A DNA stretch of 64,000 nt from Thiothrix subterranea (lineage in GTDB: Bacteria; Pseudomonadota; Gammaproteobacteria; Thiotrichales; Thiotrichaceae): NCBI RefSeq assembly GCF_016772315.1, contig NZ_CP053482.1, positions 2,170,001 through 2,234,000 of the forward strand, written 5' to 3'. The notes beneath the pieces are model-generated. The model had not been told where the DNA came from. It worked only from the letters and a program-made list of their open reading frames with translations, and ran no database searches. The position numbers and the translations under genes were made by a program. This document shows, piece after piece, positions 35,779 to 44,633 of this stretch (its first letter is position 1; every line of letters begins with the position of its first letter).

Positions 35779-36311
35779 TAGAGTTCCTCAATGGTCAGGT
35801 TGTGGTTGCTGTAAATGCAAATATCAGCGGCAATGTGTAAGCCTTTTTCGACGATTTCGCGGGCGGAAAGCTCGGTGTTCTCCAGCAAGGCGCGAGCAGC
35901 AGATTGTGCGAATGCGCCGCCTGAGCCGATGGCGATTAAATCGTTTTCTTGCTCAATCACGTCGCCGTTGCCGGTGATTAGCAGGGAGGCGGTGGCATCC
36001 GCGACGATCAGCAGCGCTTCTAATTTGCGTAACATGCGGTCGGTGCGCCAGTCCTTGGCGAGTTCTACCGCAGCACGGGTGAGGTTGCCGTTGTGCGCTT
36101 GCAGCTTGCTTTCAAAGCGTTCAAACAGGGTGAAGGCATCGGCAGTGCCGCCAGCGAAGCCTGCAATGACTTTGTCATTGTACAGGCGGCGTACTTTGCG
36201 GGCATTGCCTTTCATGACGGTATTGCCCATCGTCACCTGACCATCGCCACCCACGACAACTTTGCCGTTGCGGCGCACGCTTAGGATGGTGGTTCCTCGA
36301 TATTGTTCCAA
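35778..36311 (-). CDS. hslV: ATP-dependent protease proteolytic subunit HslV
   Basis: The 177-residue protein reads [20 protein letters not shown]. The catalytic Thr is expected after removal of the short leader MEQYRG, as in other HslV with this N-terminus. [10 protein letters not shown] and [16 protein letters not shown] are standard. The start codon is TTG at 36311, with GGAG upstream, an unusual start that may limit expression. A good heat-shock promoter match lies at 36345-36374. Confidence 0.96.
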   Translation of the reverse strand: MEQYRGTTILSVRRNGKVVVGGDGQVTMGNTVMKGNARKVRRLYNDKVIAGFAGGTADAFTLFERFESKLQAHNGNLTRAAVELAKDWRTDRMLRKLEALLIVADATASLLITGNGDVIEQENDLIAIGSGGAFAQSAARALLENTELSAREIVEKGLHIAADICIYSNHNLTIEEL

Positions 36312-36344
36312 AATGCGCTCCAGATGCTTTTAGGTAGGCTATAG

Positions 36345-36374
36345 CGTGTGGGTATTGTGAGTAAATTTCAAGGG
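36345..36374 (-). promoter_or_regulatory. Heat-shock (sigma-32 type) promoter candidate of hslVU
   Basis: On the minus strand CCCTTGAA (36374-36367) matches the sigma-32 -35 box fully. After 13 bases comes ACCCACACG (36353-36345), a partial match to CCCCATNTA. It lies 34 bases from the hslV start. Sigma-32 control of hslVU is established in Escherichia coli. Confidence 0.5.
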
Positions 36375-36550
36375 CTAGGGCGAACCCGTATGCGCATAAA
36401 AAAATATTGTTTAAGAAACTACCGTAATGCAGGTATTATGCTGGCTGAACTTCGGTATTTTTACTTTAAACTTCAATAAGTTATTCTTACTACATTGTTG
36501 TTTTGATACCACAGTCATTGTTTGCTTTTTGAGCCTTAAGGAGGTGCATC

Positions 36551-36673
36551 ATGAGTATAGTTGGTTTGATCATTTTTGCGATCATTGTACTCGCCGCTTG
36601 TTATACCTCTCATTGCTTGCAGCAGGGTGCACGGCGTGAAAATTTACCTCGCGAAATTGAGAAGCTGTTGTAA
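36551..36673 (+). CDS. 40-residue single-helix membrane protein
   Basis: A small open frame starts at ATG 36551 directly behind a near-perfect ribosome site (AAGGAGGTG). It encodes MSIVGLIIFAIIVLAACYTS, then a basic and charged tail ending REIEKLL. Residues 4-18 form one membrane helix, and the tail would lie in the cytoplasm. It is flanked by an AT-rich promoter region (-10-like TATTAT at 36434) and a terminator at 36728, so it looks like an independent gene. The family is unknown; small membrane proteins of this kind often act as subunits or regulators of membrane complexes. Confidence 0.65.
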   Translation: MSIVGLIIFAIIVLAACYTSHCLQQGARRENLPREIEKLL

Positions 36674-36727
36674 AGCAGTTTCTTTGACGTAGACTATTTC
36701 AAAAATCAACACCACCCCATTAATTAA

Positions 36728-36756
36728 ACCTGCCCGCATAAAGTGGGCAGTGTTTT
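36728..36756 (+). terminator. Intrinsic terminator after the 40-residue gene
   Basis: CTGCCC (36730-36735) pairs with GGGCAG (36745-36750) around a nine-base loop, followed by TGTTTTA. The T run is short and interrupted, so strength is moderate. Confidence 0.6.
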
Positions 36757-36879
36757 ATCTACTCATTGATCACCCTATTTTTTGTGTACCAACCTGTTGC
36801 TTTGTGAATGAGTGAGCTATGCTCATTCGTAAGGGCTTATTGTCAATGGTGCGCAATTTTTATATGGGATTTTGATCGA

Positions 36880-38019
36880 ATGCGGCAAGAAAACACTGCG
36901 CTTATCCTGTTAGTGGATGAGGCATGTGAGAGCGAAAATTTATTCTGTCATGCGCAAGCCGCAATCGCAGCAGGTGCGCAAAGCCTGTTATTGCTGGCGT
37001 GTGAGCGCAATGGCTTGACTCCGGCATCGGTGGATGTTGGCTTGCAAGCCTTGCCCGTACCAGTCTTTGGCGGCATTTTCCCACAAATTGTGGTCGGTTC
37101 GCGCCGCTTGGAACAGGGTTATGTGGTGTGTGGCCTGCCGTTTGCGGTGACGGTCGAATACGTCGCTAAACTCTCAGACCCTAGCGCGGATTACCGTTCC
37201 GCCCTCGCTGCCTTAACCGCTACGGTTAACCCGCCGCAAACGTTGGTGGTGTTGGTTGATGGGTTGAGCACGCGGATTTCAGCTTTACTGGAAAGCCTCT
37301 ACGGTGAATTCGGCGATGAATGCACGTATATCGGCGGCGGTGCCGGTTCGCTCAGTTTTCAGCAGCAGCCGTGTTTATTCAGCAATCAAGGTTTGGTTGG
37401 CGATTGCGCCCAACTGACCGCGTTGAATCTTCCTGTTAGCATTGGCATTGAACACGGCTGGCATAGCTTTGCAGGGCCTTTTTTCGTGACCGGCTCACAG
37501 CATAACACCGTATTATCATTGGACTATCAACCCGCGTTTGAGGTTTATCGCCGCGTGGTGGAAGCGGATAGCGGGCGTTCGTTTGCGGATACGCCGTTCT
37601 TTGAATTGAGCAAGGCTTACCCGTTCGGGTTGGTGCGTTTGACCAAGGATGTGGTGGTGCGTGACCCGTTATTTTGCCGCGACAATGCGATTACGTGCAT
37701 TGGTGAAGTGCCTGCGCATCACATGTTGTACATCCTCAAAGGCGATGCGGAACATTTATTGCTGGCGGCGCGTGATTGCACCTTAACGGCGTTATGCGCC
37801 CAGCCTGCGCCATGCATGGCGTTGCTGTTTGATTGCGTGAGCCGCGCCTTGTTTCTCGACCACCGTTTTCAGGAAGAACTCGACACTATTCGCGCCCATT
37901 TACCCGCTGATTTGCCGCTGTTGGGCGTCTTGTCGCTGGGTGAAATTGCGGATGCAGGCAATGCGTGTCTGGAGTTTTTTAATAAAACCACGGTATTGGG
38001 GATTGTTGCCGACGCATGA
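36880..38019 (+). CDS. FIST-domain sensory protein
   Basis: 379 residues from ATG 36880, containing FIST N and FIST C domains. Seen are GGIFPQIVVGSRRLEQG, TYIGGGAGSLSFQQQPCLF and a C-terminal PLLGVLSLGEIAD followed by FFNKTTVLGI. FIST domains are sensory domains thought to bind small ligands such as amino acids. The upstream in-frame ATG at 36808 lies in an inverted-repeat region and is less likely. The stop overlaps the start of a hybrid histidine kinase (ATGA), so the two should act in one signalling path. Confidence 0.83.
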   Translation: MRQENTALILLVDEACESENLFCHAQAAIAAGAQSLLLLACERNGLTPASVDVGLQALPVPVFGGIFPQIVVGSRRLEQGYVVCGLPFAVTVEYVAKLSDPSADYRSALAALTATVNPPQTLVVLVDGLSTRISALLESLYGEFGDECTYIGGGAGSLSFQQQPCLFSNQGLVGDCAQLTALNLPVSIGIEHGWHSFAGPFFVTGSQHNTVLSLDYQPAFEVYRRVVEADSGRSFADTPFFELSKAYPFGLVRLTKDVVVRDPLFCRDNAITCIGEVPAHHMLYILKGDAEHLLLAARDCTLTALCAQPAPCMALLFDCVSRALFLDHRFQEELDTIRAHLPADLPLLGVLSLGEIADAGNACLEFFNKTTVLGIVADA

Positions 38020-39638
38020 GTACAACATTAGAACTGGTATCGGTGCAATACGCCTTGGCGTTACTTGTCGGGCAAAGTCTGGATTTGCGCACGATGTTGC
38101 ACCAGTTTCTGCCGCCCGCCTTGAAACTGCTGAATTGCCGCAGTGGTTATCTGTGGCTACGCCGCTGTGAGCCATTTGACACAATTCCCGGCATTGAGCC
38201 TTGTTTCAGTTACCCTAAGCTGAAAATTCCACTGGCGGATAAGTCCGCAAACCTCGCGGCGGCGATTCAACCGATTGCGGATAACGCTTGGTTGTTGGCG
38301 CAGCCGCTGGATATTGTGGAAACCGATGGTAGTTACCGTCATCTGCTGCCTATTGGTCAATCCGGGATGCTGGTGTTACAGCGTGACGCGCCACTGTCGG
38401 CGGCTCAGTTACAGGCGCTAACTCCGGTTTTAATGCGTTTGGAAACCGCGTGCTTGGCGTGTGTGCAATACGCCAATTTGGAAGCCGCGCGTCAGGAAGC
38501 CGAACGCGCGAATCAGGCAAAAAACGAATTTTTGGCGATGATCAGCCATGAAATCCGTACCCCGATGAACAGTGTGATGGGGCTGACTGATTTGCTGGGG
38601 TACAGCGAACTTGCGCCTGCGCAACGCGAATACGTGGAGTTGATTCGGGCATCTTCTGGCGCGTTGCTGGATATTATCAATGAGATTCTGGATTTTTCGC
38701 GGATCGAATCCGGGGCGACCCGTTTAAACAATGCGCCATTCAATGTGCGGGCGTTGCTGGAAACGGCATTAGTGCCACTGGCAATGGCGGCGCGTCATAA
38801 GGCTATCGCTTTCGATTGGCGCATTGCGGCGGATGTGCCGGAAACTTTGCAAGGCGATGCTGGGCGCTTACGGCAAGTGCTGATCAATTTGGTCGGCAAT
38901 GCGCTTAAATTTACCAACAGTGACGGCAAGATCGCGATTGCAATCAGCGCTGAACCAAACCCTCCAGCGGGCTATGCGCGGGTAAGGTTTAGCGTGCGCG
39001 ATACCGGTATTGGGATTGCGGCGGAACAGCTTGCGCTTATTTTCCAGCCATTCCAGCAAGCGGATAGCCGGATTTCACGGTGTTATGGCGGCACGGGCTT
39101 AGGGCTGACCATTTCCGCCCAATTGGTCGCGATGATGGGCGGGCAATTGCAGGTTGAGAGCCAGCTTGCACAGGGCAGTACCTTTCATTTCACCTTATTG
39201 CTGCCAACCGAAGTCACGCAAACCCCGGCAGCGCCTGTCACTAATGCCTTGGGCATGGTGCCACGCCCGCTGACGATTTTGTTGGCGGAAGACAATGAAA
39301 TCAATGGCATGTTTACGCGCTTATTGCTCAATAAAGTCGGGCATCAGGTGACGGTGGTGGTAAACGGGCGTGAAGCGCTGGAAAGCTGGCAACAGCAGCG
39401 CCCGGATGTGATTCTGATGGATATGCAAATGCCGGTAATGGATGGCGTCGAAGCCACGTTGCTGATTCGTGCTCATGAGCAAATGACCGGCACGCACACG
39501 CCGATTATTGCGCTGACGGCGAATGTGCTGGCGAGCGACCGCGAACGTTGCTTGCAAGCCGGTATGGATGATTTCCTCAGTAAACCTTTCGAGTTGCCGG
39601 TGTTACTGGCTGTGCTGGAATGCGTAACCCGCCTATAA
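38016..39638 (+). CDS. Hybrid sensor histidine kinase with C-terminal receiver
   Basis: 540 residues without membrane helices. A GAF-like region (about 1-150) is followed by a DHp domain with the phospho-acceptor in MISHEIRTPMNSVMG, a HATPase with INLVGNALKFTN, DTGIGI and GGTGLGLTI, and a receiver with LLAEDNEINGM, ILMDMQMPVMDG and FLSKPFE. It is a cytoplasmic kinase, coupled by an ATGA overlap to the FIST protein, which is probably its sensor. No DNA-binding output gene is adjacent; glnE follows after 39 bases. Confidence 0.9.
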   Translation: MSTTLELVSVQYALALLVGQSLDLRTMLHQFLPPALKLLNCRSGYLWLRRCEPFDTIPGIEPCFSYPKLKIPLADKSANLAAAIQPIADNAWLLAQPLDIVETDGSYRHLLPIGQSGMLVLQRDAPLSAAQLQALTPVLMRLETACLACVQYANLEAARQEAERANQAKNEFLAMISHEIRTPMNSVMGLTDLLGYSELAPAQREYVELIRASSGALLDIINEILDFSRIESGATRLNNAPFNVRALLETALVPLAMAARHKAIAFDWRIAADVPETLQGDAGRLRQVLINLVGNALKFTNSDGKIAIAISAEPNPPAGYARVRFSVRDTGIGIAAEQLALIFQPFQQADSRISRCYGGTGLGLTISAQLVAMMGGQLQVESQLAQGSTFHFTLLLPTEVTQTPAAPVTNALGMVPRPLTILLAEDNEINGMFTRLLLNKVGHQVTVVVNGREALESWQQQRPDVILMDMQMPVMDGVEATLLIRAHEQMTGTHTPIIALTANVLASDRERCLQAGMDDFLSKPFELPVLLAVLECVTRL

Positions 39639-39677
39639 TCAGGGGTTTCATCGCCTGATTCGCACGCGGACATACCC

Positions 39678-42332
39678 ATGACGACTGACGCTATTTTCAC
39701 CCACAGCCCTTATCTGCAACACCAATTGACACGCTACCCTGAATGGCAAGCCTACCTGGAAACGAGCCAGCCGTATGCCAATGGTGAATTGGTGCGAAAC
39801 ATCGCGGCGGAAGTGGTTGCTCTGCCCGATTACGACAGCGTATTGCGCACGGTGCGCATCATCCGCAACCGCGAAATGGTGCGCATCGCCTACCGCGATT
39901 TGCTGGGCAAAGCAGAACTTGCCGAAACCTTGCAAACCACGTCCGACCTCGCCGACGGTTTGGTGGATGCCGCTTACCGCTGGTGTTACGCCGAACTCAC
40001 CGCCAAACACGGCATCCCGCGCAGCCGCAGCGGTGAACCCCAGCAGATGGTGATTATCGGCATGGGCAAACTCGGCGGGCAAGAACTCAACTTTTCCTCT
40101 GACATTGACATGATTTTCGCCTTCCCCGAAGCGGGTGCAACCGATGGCAAGCGCGACTTGGACAACCAAACGTTTTTCACCCGTATCGGGCAACGGATGA
40201 TTGGGGTGTTGGGGCAAACCACGGCGGAGGGCATTGTTTACCGCGTCGATATGCGCTTACGCCCCTTCGGTGAGGTCGGCGCATTGGCGCTGTCGTTTGA
40301 TGCGATGGAGCATTATTACGAAACCCACGGGCGCGAATGGGAACGTTACGCGCTGATCAAAGCGCGGGTGATGGCGGGTGACAAAATCAACGGGGCGGAA
40401 TTGATGGCACGCTTGCGCCCGTTTGTGTTCCGCCGCTACCTCGATTACGGCGCGATTGAGCAATTGCGCGACATGAAAGCCATGATCAACCGCGAAGCCG
40501 AACGCCGGGGTAAATACCTTGACGTGAAACTCGGCACGGGCGGTATCCGCGAAATCGAATTTACTGCGCAAGTGTTTCAACTGATGCGCGGCGGGCGCAT
40601 TCCCGAATTGCGGGGGCGTAGTTTGCTGCCAACGCTGGATGCCTTGCTGATGCAACAATTGCTGACGGCGGATGAGTTCGGGGTATTGCAACCCGCGTAC
40701 CATTTCCTGCGCCGCACTGAAAACCGCCTGCAAATGTGGAATGACGAACAGACGCATTCGCTGCCAACCACGCCGGAACGCCAAGCCTGTCTCGCCAGCT
40801 CGATGGCTTTTGCGGATTGGGTGAGTTTTGAGGCGGAGCTGAATCGTCATCAGCGGGCGGTATCGCAGATTTTCCAGCGCGTGTTTGCGCTTGAAACGCA
40901 GGAAAAGCAGCCGATGCCGGAACATCCCGCGATTCAAGCGTTGTTACACAGCCGTTTGTATAACACGTTGACGGATACGGGGCGCAGTCGGTTAAACCGC
41001 TTGCTGCCTGCGTTGTGGGATGCGTGCCATGCGCTAGCTGACTCTGAACAGGCGTTGGAACGGTGTTTGCGAATTGTGCAAAAGATTGCGCCGCGTTCCG
41101 GCTATATTGCGATGCTGGCGGATCACCCGAATGCGTTGGAACAATTCGTGCGGCTGGTCAGTGATAGCTTGTGGATTACCAGCCAGTTGACCGATCACCC
41201 GATTTTGCTGGATCAATTGCTGGATTCGCGCCAGTTGTATACGCCGCTGGATCGTGAGCAATTGGGCACGGCGTTGCGGCTGGAATTGGAGCGCATTGAT
41301 CAGGGCGACACCGAACAGGTGATGGAACGTTTGCGCCAATTCAAGCAAGCGCAAGTACTGCGGGTGGCAGCGGCGGATATTACCGGCGTATTGCCGCTGA
41401 TGAAAGTGTCGGATCAGTTGACGTGGATTGCGGAGGCGGTGCTGGAAGAAACCCAGCGGCATGTGTGGGCGACGATGACGGCGCAAACGGGTGTGCCGTG
41501 TTACCAAGATGAGGCGGGGGAAACGCAGCAAGCGGTGTTTGCGATTATCGCTTACGGCAAACTCGGCGGGTTGGAACTCGGTTACGGGTCGGATCTCGAC
41601 ATTATTTTTCTGCACGATAGTCACGGTACAGCGCAGCAAACCAACGGCAAAAAGACGCTGGAAAATGCGGTGTTTTATGCACGATTTGCGCAGAAAATTA
41701 TTCATACGCTGACGACGTTTACGCCAGCGGGACGTTTGTACGAAACCGATACGCGCTTGCGCCCTAGTGGGGCTTCGGGTTTGTTGGTGAGTAGTTTGAA
41801 TGCGTTTCGCACCTACCAGCAGGAAAAAGCGTGGGTGTGGGAACATCAGGCGTTGTTACGAGCGCGGGTGATCACGGGAACGGAGCGTTTACGGGCGCAA
41901 TTTGAGCAAGTACGTCATGAGATTTTGTGTCAGCCGCGTGATAGGGCAGAGTTGCGCAAGCAGGTGATTGCGATGCGCCAGAAAATGTGGGAAAGCATGG
42001 CGAGTAAGGATACTCGTGTGTTTAACCTGAAAAAAGACCCCGGTGGGGTGACGGATATTGAATTTATTGTGCAGTTTCTGATTTTGGCGCACGCGCATGA
42101 ATACCCGGAATTGGTGCGCTGGAGCGACAATATCCGCCAATTGGAATCGTTGCAGGTGGCGGGGATTTTGCCAGCAGCGACGGCGGAAGTATTGGCGGAT
42201 GCTTACCGGACGTTGCGTGACCGTATCCACGAATTGGCGTTGCAGGAGCAGAAAGCGGTGGTGGACGCGGGGCAATTTGTGCGCGAGCGCGAGGCGGTGC
42301 GGGCGGCTTGGGTGGGGTTGGTGGAAGCTTAA
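39678..42332 (+). CDS. glnE: Bifunctional glutamine synthetase adenylyltransferase/adenylyl-removing enzyme
   Basis: The 884 residues hold two nucleotidyltransferase domains: GMGKLGGQELNFSSDIDMIF (about 131-150) for removal and AYGKLGGLELGYGSDLDIIF (about 625-644) for addition of AMP. GlnE-family sequences FRRYLDYGAIEQLRDMKAMI and NLKKDPGGVTDIEFIVQFLI are present. It sets glutamine synthetase activity in response to PII and glutamine. It is slightly shorter than the Escherichia coli enzyme (946 residues). The stop overlaps the convergent DUF4143 gene by TTAA. Confidence 0.96.
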   Translation: MTTDAIFTHSPYLQHQLTRYPEWQAYLETSQPYANGELVRNIAAEVVALPDYDSVLRTVRIIRNREMVRIAYRDLLGKAELAETLQTTSDLADGLVDAAYRWCYAELTAKHGIPRSRSGEPQQMVIIGMGKLGGQELNFSSDIDMIFAFPEAGATDGKRDLDNQTFFTRIGQRMIGVLGQTTAEGIVYRVDMRLRPFGEVGALALSFDAMEHYYETHGREWERYALIKARVMAGDKINGAELMARLRPFVFRRYLDYGAIEQLRDMKAMINREAERRGKYLDVKLGTGGIREIEFTAQVFQLMRGGRIPELRGRSLLPTLDALLMQQLLTADEFGVLQPAYHFLRRTENRLQMWNDEQTHSLPTTPERQACLASSMAFADWVSFEAELNRHQRAVSQIFQRVFALETQEKQPMPEHPAIQALLHSRLYNTLTDTGRSRLNRLLPALWDACHALADSEQALERCLRIVQKIAPRSGYIAMLADHPNALEQFVRLVSDSLWITSQLTDHPILLDQLLDSRQLYTPLDREQLGTALRLELERIDQGDTEQVMERLRQFKQAQVLRVAAADITGVLPLMKVSDQLTWIAEAVLEETQRHVWATMTAQTGVPCYQDEAGETQQAVFAIIAYGKLGGLELGYGSDLDIIFLHDSHGTAQQTNGKKTLENAVFYARFAQKIIHTLTTFTPAGRLYETDTRLRPSGASGLLVSSLNAFRTYQQEKAWVWEHQALLRARVITGTERLRAQFEQVRHEILCQPRDRAELRKQVIAMRQKMWESMASKDTRVFNLKKDPGGVTDIEFIVQFLILAHAHEYPELVRWSDNIRQLESLQVAGILPAATAEVLADAYRTLRDRIHELALQEQKAVVDAGQFVREREAVRAAWVGLVEA

Positions 42333-43519
42333 TACAACATCCCAAACAACCACAACGGAATCCGCCTGCCATCGCCGATGACCACATCATCGACCACCGC
42401 ATAACCCTCTGGGTGCTGGGCAAGCTGTTTGAGGGTTTTGCCAGCACCTCCGATTTCAAATACCCAACGCTCATCCACCACAAAATCGCCTTTGTCGTGG
42501 TAATGCACCTGATGCTGATAACCCAGTTGCGAGACAAAAAAACTTTCGCGGAGCGAGCCGACATTGGGGCTGGCGCACAGCGCGTAAAACAGGTTGGTGT
42601 TGTCCAGCAATAGCTTGTCCGGCTTGTTGACGGTGCGCATTCCGCTGCCACCGCGCACGATATGTACCAGACTGCCCGCGCTCATGCTGTCGAGATAGCG
42701 CGAAAGCGTCGGCCATGACGTACCCACCCCGGTGCTCAGTTTGGAAATGTTCAATTCCACCGGATCAGTGCTGCACAGCATGTACAGCAGCTTTTTCAGC
42801 TTATCCAGTTTGTCGGGGGCGATGCTGTAGAGGCTGGCAAGGTCAGAATCAATCGTCAGGTTGATCACTTCCAGCAGCTTGCTGGTGTAATTGTCCAGCG
42901 ATTCGCGGTAGAACGGGTAAGCGCCGTAACGCAGGTATTTCTTGAACTGTTCAATCGGGCGCAGCGTTTGCATGACGTTTGCCGCAAGGTTGGCGTGATT
43001 GGCGAGGATGTCGGGCAGGGCATAAGCCGTGAACTGTTGCCCGGTTTCGATTTCCATGAATTCACGCAATGATAGTACCGGCAATTCGTGTACTACTGCC
43101 CGCCGTGACAAATCTGCCAGTTCGTGTTCCAGCCGCAACGCCGATGAGCCGGAAAAGATCACCTGCAAATCAAAGGTATCGCGGATCGCCTTGAGGTGAG
43201 CGGCAAAGCCTTTGTTCTTGTGGATTTCGTCGATCAGCAGCAGTTGCCCGCCTTCTTGGTAAAAGGTTTGCGCTAGGGCATACAAATCCACATCCACCAT
43301 CGCGGGGTGGTCGCAGGCGATGTACAGGATGCGCGAGGCTTCCAAGCCGCAGGTTTGCGCGTGTTGCAGCAGCAAGGTGGTCTTGCCACAACCGCGTGCG
43401 CCCTTGATGCCGATCAGTTGTTCGCCGAAGTCGATGCGATTGTGCAGGAAACGGCGGTATTCTGGTTGCCGTCGGGCAAGGATTAAGGCGGATGTCTGAC
43501 GGAGGATGGGGGAGATCAT
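42329..43519 (-). CDS. AAA_14/DUF4143 family ATPase
   Basis: 396 residues. The N-terminal ATPase has the Walker A GIKGARGCGKTTLLLQHA (about 37-54) and the Walker B QLLLIDEIHKNKGFA, with the sensor-like VIFSGSSALRLEHEL. The C-terminal DUF4143 part carries an HTH-like SKLSTGVGTSWPTLSRYL and a nuclease-like VFEIGGAGKTLKQLA. Such proteins are abundant in accessory regions and often linked to defence or mobile elements, with no proven function. It begins the accessory region on the right of glnE. Confidence 0.85.
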   Translation of the reverse strand: MISPILRQTSALILARRQPEYRRFLHNRIDFGEQLIGIKGARGCGKTTLLLQHAQTCGLEASRILYIACDHPAMVDVDLYALAQTFYQEGGQLLLIDEIHKNKGFAAHLKAIRDTFDLQVIFSGSSALRLEHELADLSRRAVVHELPVLSLREFMEIETGQQFTAYALPDILANHANLAANVMQTLRPIEQFKKYLRYGAYPFYRESLDNYTSKLLEVINLTIDSDLASLYSIAPDKLDKLKKLLYMLCSTDPVELNISKLSTGVGTSWPTLSRYLDSMSAGSLVHIVRGGSGMRTVNKPDKLLLDNTNLFYALCASPNVGSLRESFFVSQLGYQHQVHYHDKGDFVVDERWVFEIGGAGKTLKQLAQHPEGYAVVDDVVIGDGRRIPLWLFGMLY

Positions 43520-43647
43520 CGTCTGTGAAACCTGTTTTGGTGAAATGTGGCTTTAGTCTAAAGTCTAGTTTAGAGCAGAAAGCGAAAATTATCACTTTCA
43601 GATTATACTGGGTGGTGATCATTGAAATCTTCCCTTGCTAGGGCGGC

Positions 43648-43716
43648 AAAGAGGGCAACCGCCGGTTGCCCCTACAGGGAGGCGACGTAGGGGCGACCGG
43701 CGGTCGCCCTCTTCAA
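43648..43716. repeat. 69-base palindromic repeat, intergenic copy
   Basis: Imperfect palindrome whose arms GAGGGCAACCGCCGGTTGCC and the complementary CGACCGGCGGTCGCCCTC fold back around CCTACAGGGAGGCGACGTAGG. Two more copies of 66 bases lie in frame inside the STAND genes at 47634 and 51632; this one is three bases longer in the middle. It sits between the DUF4143 gene and the PIN toxin gene. Confidence 0.88.
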
Positions 43717-43743
43717 GAGTGGTTCATTAAGCCGCTAAACTGC

Positions 43744-44160
43744 TCAACGTAAAATCGGTTCATCCGGTAAATCAAGCTGGAGAAATGCCGCTGATGTCAC
43801 CACATCAACACCGGTGCAGACATCTGCCGGAAAGTCGTTGCCATTGCCCGTTACCAAATATTTCGCGCCACTTGCCAGTGCTGCTAACAGATAAGGCACA
43901 TCCTTTGGGTCTGGGAGTGGATAAGCAACCGGCTCTGGGTAAACAAATTCAGCCACCCGTGCCATGTCCAGCATGAAACCTTCCAGTTTGTCGCGGACAC
44001 GGGCAAATTTGGGGCGGGATACCACGTCCTGATATTCAGCCAAAATATCCGGCGACATCACAATCTGGTAATGTGCCAATGACGTTTGGATTACGGCGTG
44101 GCATGTTCCCGCTGTCAGCCCTGCCGAAATCAGGACGTTGCAATCAATGACAACCCTCAT
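43744..44160 (-). CDS. PIN-family toxin of a toxin-antitoxin pair
   Basis: A 138-residue PIN protein of the COG1569 type: MRVVIDCNVLISAGLTAG with the first Asp, EYQDVVSRPKF, then YPLPDPKDVPYLLAALASGA and VTGNGNDFP with further acidic residues. Such toxins cleave RNA. The start overlaps the antitoxin stop by 4 bases (ATGA), the normal antitoxin-first order. It lies next to an intergenic palindromic repeat. Confidence 0.86.
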   Translation of the reverse strand: MRVVIDCNVLISAGLTAGTCHAVIQTSLAHYQIVMSPDILAEYQDVVSRPKFARVRDKLEGFMLDMARVAEFVYPEPVAYPLPDPKDVPYLLAALASGAKYLVTGNGNDFPADVCTGVDVVTSAAFLQLDLPDEPILR

Positions 44161-44462
44161 GCTTTGCCTTTGCGGGAAGCGTGGATTTCTTCACGCACCA
44201 TCTGCATCACCTCTGCTTCGCTCATGTTGGCAAATTCTTCGGGTGGTGGTTCCGCCAAACGCTGTTGCAAGTTTTTGCGGGCGATTTCCTGTATCAGTTG
44301 CCACTTGCGGGCATCTTGCTCGCGCTGGGCTTGTAGCTGCTCTTGGTCACGGCGGATGAGGCTGCGGATGTAATCGCTGATATTGCTGTAATCGCCACCT
44401 GTTACTCGTTGGCTGATCCATGTTTTCATATTGTCTGGTAAAGAAATGTTTAGCGTGGTCAT
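44157..44462 (-). CDS. ParD/RHH-type antitoxin
   Basis: 101 residues: an N-terminal ribbon-helix-helix segment (MTTLNISLPDNMKTWISQRV, then YSNISDYIRSLIRRDQEQL) binds DNA, and a charged C-terminal helix (about 50-101) would block the PIN toxin encoded just downstream. It is probably self-regulating from the region 44493-44521. Confidence 0.85.
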   Translation of the reverse strand: MTTLNISLPDNMKTWISQRVTGGDYSNISDYIRSLIRRDQEQLQAQREQDARKWQLIQEIARKNLQQRLAEPPPEEFANMSEAEVMQMVREEIHASRKGKA

Positions 44463-44492
44463 GATTTGACTCTCCCATTTGCCGATACCTAG

Positions 44493-44521
44493 AGTCTTGA
44501 ACGTTGACTCATTATTGTCAA
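44493..44521 (-). promoter_or_regulatory. Promoter/operator candidate of the antitoxin-toxin pair
   Basis: On the minus strand a perfect TTGACA (44521-44516) is followed after 17 bases by AAGACT (44498-44493), a weak -10. The -35 is part of the inverted repeat TTGAC-8-GTCAA (44504-44521), a likely site for repression by the ribbon-helix-helix antitoxin. Confidence 0.45.
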
Positions 44522-44560
44522 TATCGCCACATTGAAGCGGTTATCAAATGTTCATAAAGC

Positions 44561-44589
44561 CGGACAAAATGGCGGATAAACGGTATCAT
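44561..44589 (+). promoter_or_regulatory. Promoter of the hydrolase-STAND gene, shared with the TIR-STAND gene
   Basis: CGGACA (44561-44566), a 17-base spacer and TATCAT (44584-44589) form a promoter. The sequence matches 48946-48974 almost base for base: GACAAAAT, then GATAAACGGTAT, then ATTC. Both lie 35-45 bases ahead of a STAND gene. The shared spacer bases suggest a regulator site as well as a promoter. Confidence 0.65.
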
Positions 44590-44633
44590 TCCCCATGTAA
44601 ATTTTATCCCCATTCCTCGTTATCGGTGGCTTG

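Noticed and set aside
36808-36879. Upstream start for the FIST gene
   Set aside because: The added 24 residues do not look like a FIST N-terminus, the region has an inverted repeat, and there is no ribosome site.
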